6,843 nucleotides of DNA, from NCBI GenBank assembly GCA_003661745.1, contig QMWS01000037.1:1-6843 (forward strand). The letters run 5' to 3'. The stretch comes from Thermoprotei archaeon (GTDB lineage: Archaea > Thermoproteota > Thermoprotei_A > Sulfolobales > NBVN01). Under the pieces are notes generated by a model that worked only from the letters and a program-made list of their open reading frames with translations, searched no databases and had not been told where the DNA came from. Position 1 is the first letter of the stretch, and every line of letters begins with the position of its first letter. Both the position numbers and the translations under genes were made by a program. Shown here piece after piece: positions 5,056 through 6,843 of this stretch.

Positions 5056-6330
5056 ATGAATATTGACTTATCAAGGGGCTCAATAATAAGGGTTTCGGGT
5101 CCTGCACGTGTCGATGTAGTTGAGGGTAAGGTTTTGCTAGTTGGCGCTATGTATGGTAAAGGCAGTAGTATAGTAGTTCACCGTGTGCGTAGCTACGGCC
5201 TGAAAGCACTCGAGGACACTAAGCTAAAGGTTACTTTAGGGAGTGGTGCTCGGGTCGAGCAGCCCAACGAGGGTGAAGAGGTCGTTGATGATTGGCTAAA
5301 GATTGCGGAGGAAGTAAGCAACTCAGGTAGGCGCCCCATAACTGCTGTAGTAATAGGACCTGTGGAGTCAGGTAAGACGACACTTACAGCCTTCCTCGCT
5401 AATTACATGATTCAGAAGAACATGAAGGTTGCCCTAATAGAGGGCGATATAGGTCAGGAAGATCTAGCATTACCGTCAACAATAGCTATGACGATACCCC
5501 GGAAGACTTTCGTGTGGCAGAGGGAATTAAGTGCTGACTACTTTAAGTTCATAGGGTACACAAGCCCCCAGTATTGCTATGGTATAGTAATTAAAGCGTT
5601 AGGTGACTTATTAGCAAAAGCGTTTAGCTTAGGTGCTGAGGCAGTGGTCATTAATACTGACGGATGGGTTAATTCGCCGCAAGCGCTGGATTATAAGCTA
5701 AGCTTAGTTAGGTGGCTAAAGCCAACGCACGTTATAGTTTTGGATGAGTACTTAGCTGAGGTATTTAAATCGGCGCTGCCACCGCAGGTAGAAGTAATAA
5801 GAGCTCCTAGACCTGCTAAAGTAAGAGAAAGAAGTAGGGAGGAACGAAGAAAATTAAGAAGTGAAGCGTATGCATCATACTTTAAAAATGCTAAGGAGAG
5901 AGTACTGAAGTTGAATGAAGTTAGGATCATTGGATCCTGTGTGCTATCTGGCAAGAGAATAAATCCGGAGAGCCTCATTAACGAACTAGGTTTAAGCAGT
6001 GACACTGCAAGTAACATAGTTTATGCTTCCTTATACGGTAATGTCATCAATATAGTACTAAGCGATTTAGCTAAGGGAATTAACCTGTCATCCAATAGGT
6101 ATGAGCTGAATGTGGTTAAGGAGAGTGATTTCAGAGGATACCTAGTAGGCATACTGAATAGTGAGCTGGAGGATGTTGCGCTAGGTATTTTGAAGGAGGT
6201 GTGCTTTACGGACAACATCATAAAGATTTTAACTCCTTGGGACGGAGAGATTTCGGCATTAGTCATGGGGCGCATTAAACTTACAAATAATTATGAGGAT
6301 TTTGTAAGGGTTGGAAAATGCGTGATTTAA
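5056..6330 (+). CDS. Polynucleotide 5'-hydroxyl-kinase, Clp1/Grc3 family
   Basis: This 424-residue protein belongs to the Clp1/Grc3 family, which phosphorylates 5'-hydroxyl ends of RNA (and DNA in archaeal homologues), for example at ends left by RNA cleavage. An N-terminal beta-rich domain covers about residues 1-75. The P-loop domain has Walker A GPVESGKTT (101-109), the family's GQ motif as EGDIGQED (129-136, usually DxDxGQ), INTDGWV (199-205) and the lid segment RSREERRKLRSEAYASYF (259-276), whose arginines clamp phosphates. The remaining roughly 130 residues form the C-terminal domain. An in-frame TTG at 5050 would add two residues; I prefer ATG 5056 because neither has a clear ribosome binding site and the predicted transcript start is only a few bases upstream. 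Its 3' end overlaps the next gene by 13 bases. Substrate in this organism is unknown. Confidence 0.88.
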   Translation: MNIDLSRGSIIRVSGPARVDVVEGKVLLVGAMYGKGSSIVVHRVRSYGLKALEDTKLKVTLGSGARVEQPNEGEEVVDDWLKIAEEVSNSGRRPITAVVIGPVESGKTTLTAFLANYMIQKNMKVALIEGDIGQEDLALPSTIAMTIPRKTFVWQRELSADYFKFIGYTSPQYCYGIVIKALGDLLAKAFSLGAEAVVINTDGWVNSPQALDYKLSLVRWLKPTHVIVLDEYLAEVFKSALPPQVEVIRAPRPAKVRERSREERRKLRSEAYASYFKNAKERVLKLNEVRIIGSCVLSGKRINPESLINELGLSSDTASNIVYASLYGNVINIVLSDLAKGINLSSNRYELNVVKESDFRGYLVGILNSELEDVALGILKEVCFTDNIIKILTPWDGEISALVMGRIKLTNNYEDFVRVGKCVI

Positions 6331-6843
6331 ACGAAGTAATTAGGTGCTTAAGATCCAGGGGTGAGGTACTAGAGATTAAGGAGCCGCTAGCGCCAGAGCT
6401 AGAGCCAACGAGGTATATTATTGAGAGTGACAGCAAAGGCCTAACATTAATATTTACGGTCAAGGGCTCTACCTTGAAATGTGTTGCAAACGTCCTTAAT
6501 AGCAGAAGAAGACTTTATGAGTTGCTGGGAGTTAACAGGGACGAGGATGCATACGAGAAAGTTATGAGAGCTTTAGGGTCCAGAGGTAGAATTAAGGAAA
6601 TAAACTTTAATGACAGCTACAGGGAGATCAATGTTTCACTAAAGAACATACCAGCAATAAGATTTTACCGTGAGGATGGCGGAAGGTACATAACGTCTTC
6701 CATGGTCATAGCCAAAACCCCTGAATACGAGTCATACAATGCCTCAATCCATAGGTTAATGGTAATAGGTGATAGACTGCTTGCCATAAGGCTTGTGCCT
6801 AGGCATCTCCACTATATAGTTAAGGAGAACATGAAGGTAGGAA
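6318..6843 (+). CDS. UbiD-family decarboxylase, N-terminal part (partial)
   Basis: The first 175 codons of a UbiD-family (prenylated-FMN) decarboxylase run off the right edge; the family is usually 420-480 residues long. The start MRDLNEVIRCLRSRGEVLEIKEPL is typical of UbiD proteins. The prenyl-FMN/metal-binding region is visible as YNASIHRLMVIGDRLLAIRL (140-159), with N141, H145 and R146, followed by RHLHYIV (161-167). In archaea one UbiD paralogue is the anhydromevalonate phosphate decarboxylase, which makes isopentenyl phosphate in the archaeal mevalonate pathway. That assignment is plausible here, but UbiD paralogues act on many substrates, and the catalytic acid region is outside the window. 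ATG 6318 lies inside the kinase gene (13-base overlap, different frame), with a weak AAGGGTTGG-like sequence upstream, so the two genes are probably co-transcribed. Confidence 0.85.
   Translation, partial: MRDLNEVIRCLRSRGEVLEIKEPLAPELEPTRYIIESDSKGLTLIFTVKGSTLKCVANVLNSRRRLYELLGVNRDEDAYEKVMRALGSRGRIKEINFNDSYREINVSLKNIPAIRFYREDGGRYITSSMVIAKTPEYESYNASIHRLMVIGDRLLAIRLVPRHLHYIVKENMKVG

Noticed and set aside
5284..5293. GTTGATGATT looks like a C box of a C/D guide RNA.
   Set aside because: No CUGA-type D box lies at a suitable distance, and the bases are explained by the kinase coding sequence.
1..6843. Search by eye for CRISPR repeats, insertion sequences, tRNA genes, rRNA and attachment sites.
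   Set aside because: No regularly spaced repeats, terminal inverted repeats, transposase motifs or cloverleaf-like sequences were found; coding density is very high and nearly all bases are explained.

Overview
This window looks like core chromosome of a thermophilic crenarchaeon (Thermoproteota, possibly Desulfurococcales or relatives; the order is a guess). The evidence is a set of archaeal-only or archaeal-eukaryotic proteins (S26e, L44e, S27e, aIF2-alpha, Nop10, archaeal-type ProRS, CDP-archaeol synthase, an archaeal Clp1-type kinase), heavy use of AGG/AGA arginine and ATA isoleucine codons, GTG and TTG starts, strong AGGAGGT-type ribosome binding sites inside operons, and no clear ones at genes that begin a transcription unit. 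I see no mobile element, CRISPR array, tRNA or rRNA.

Layout. Positions 1-274 hold the C-terminal end of proS (+). Positions 350-2152 form a tight translation/ribosome-biogenesis cluster on +: rps26e, rpl44e, rps27e, aIF2-alpha, nop10. Two of its junctions are one-base TAATG overlaps. nop10 is only 56 codons long. Facing it on the - strand is a two-gene unit: a small RecA-superfamily (RadB-like) ATPase (3350-2709), then carS (ends 2186), which starts inside the ATPase gene. Divergent from the ATPase, across a 74-bp AT-rich promoter region, is a 224-residue protein (3425-4099, +). Its C-terminal half carries a motif series like the RNase H-fold YqgF/RuvX nucleases. It converges on a KsgA/Dim1-type 16S rRNA dimethyladenosine transferase (4962-4126, -). 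A second divergent promoter region separates that from a Clp1/Grc3-type polynucleotide 5'-kinase (5056-6330, +). The last gene, a UbiD-family decarboxylase, overlaps the kinase gene by 13 bases and runs off the right edge.

How the genes relate. Most serve RNA and translation: tRNA charging, ribosomal proteins, initiation factor, pseudouridylation-guide RNP, rRNA methylation, RNA 5'-end phosphorylation. Two serve archaeal lipids: carS activates archaeol for headgroup attachment, and the UbiD protein may be the anhydromevalonate-phosphate decarboxylase of the archaeal mevalonate route. The RecA-like ATPase and the YqgF/RuvX-like protein are the least understood. Their divergent pairing allows either a recombination/repair role or, given E. 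coli YqgF's role in 16S maturation and the adjacent rRNA methylase, an rRNA-processing role. I found no clearly new multi-gene system; the YqgF/RuvX-like protein is the best candidate for new biology.
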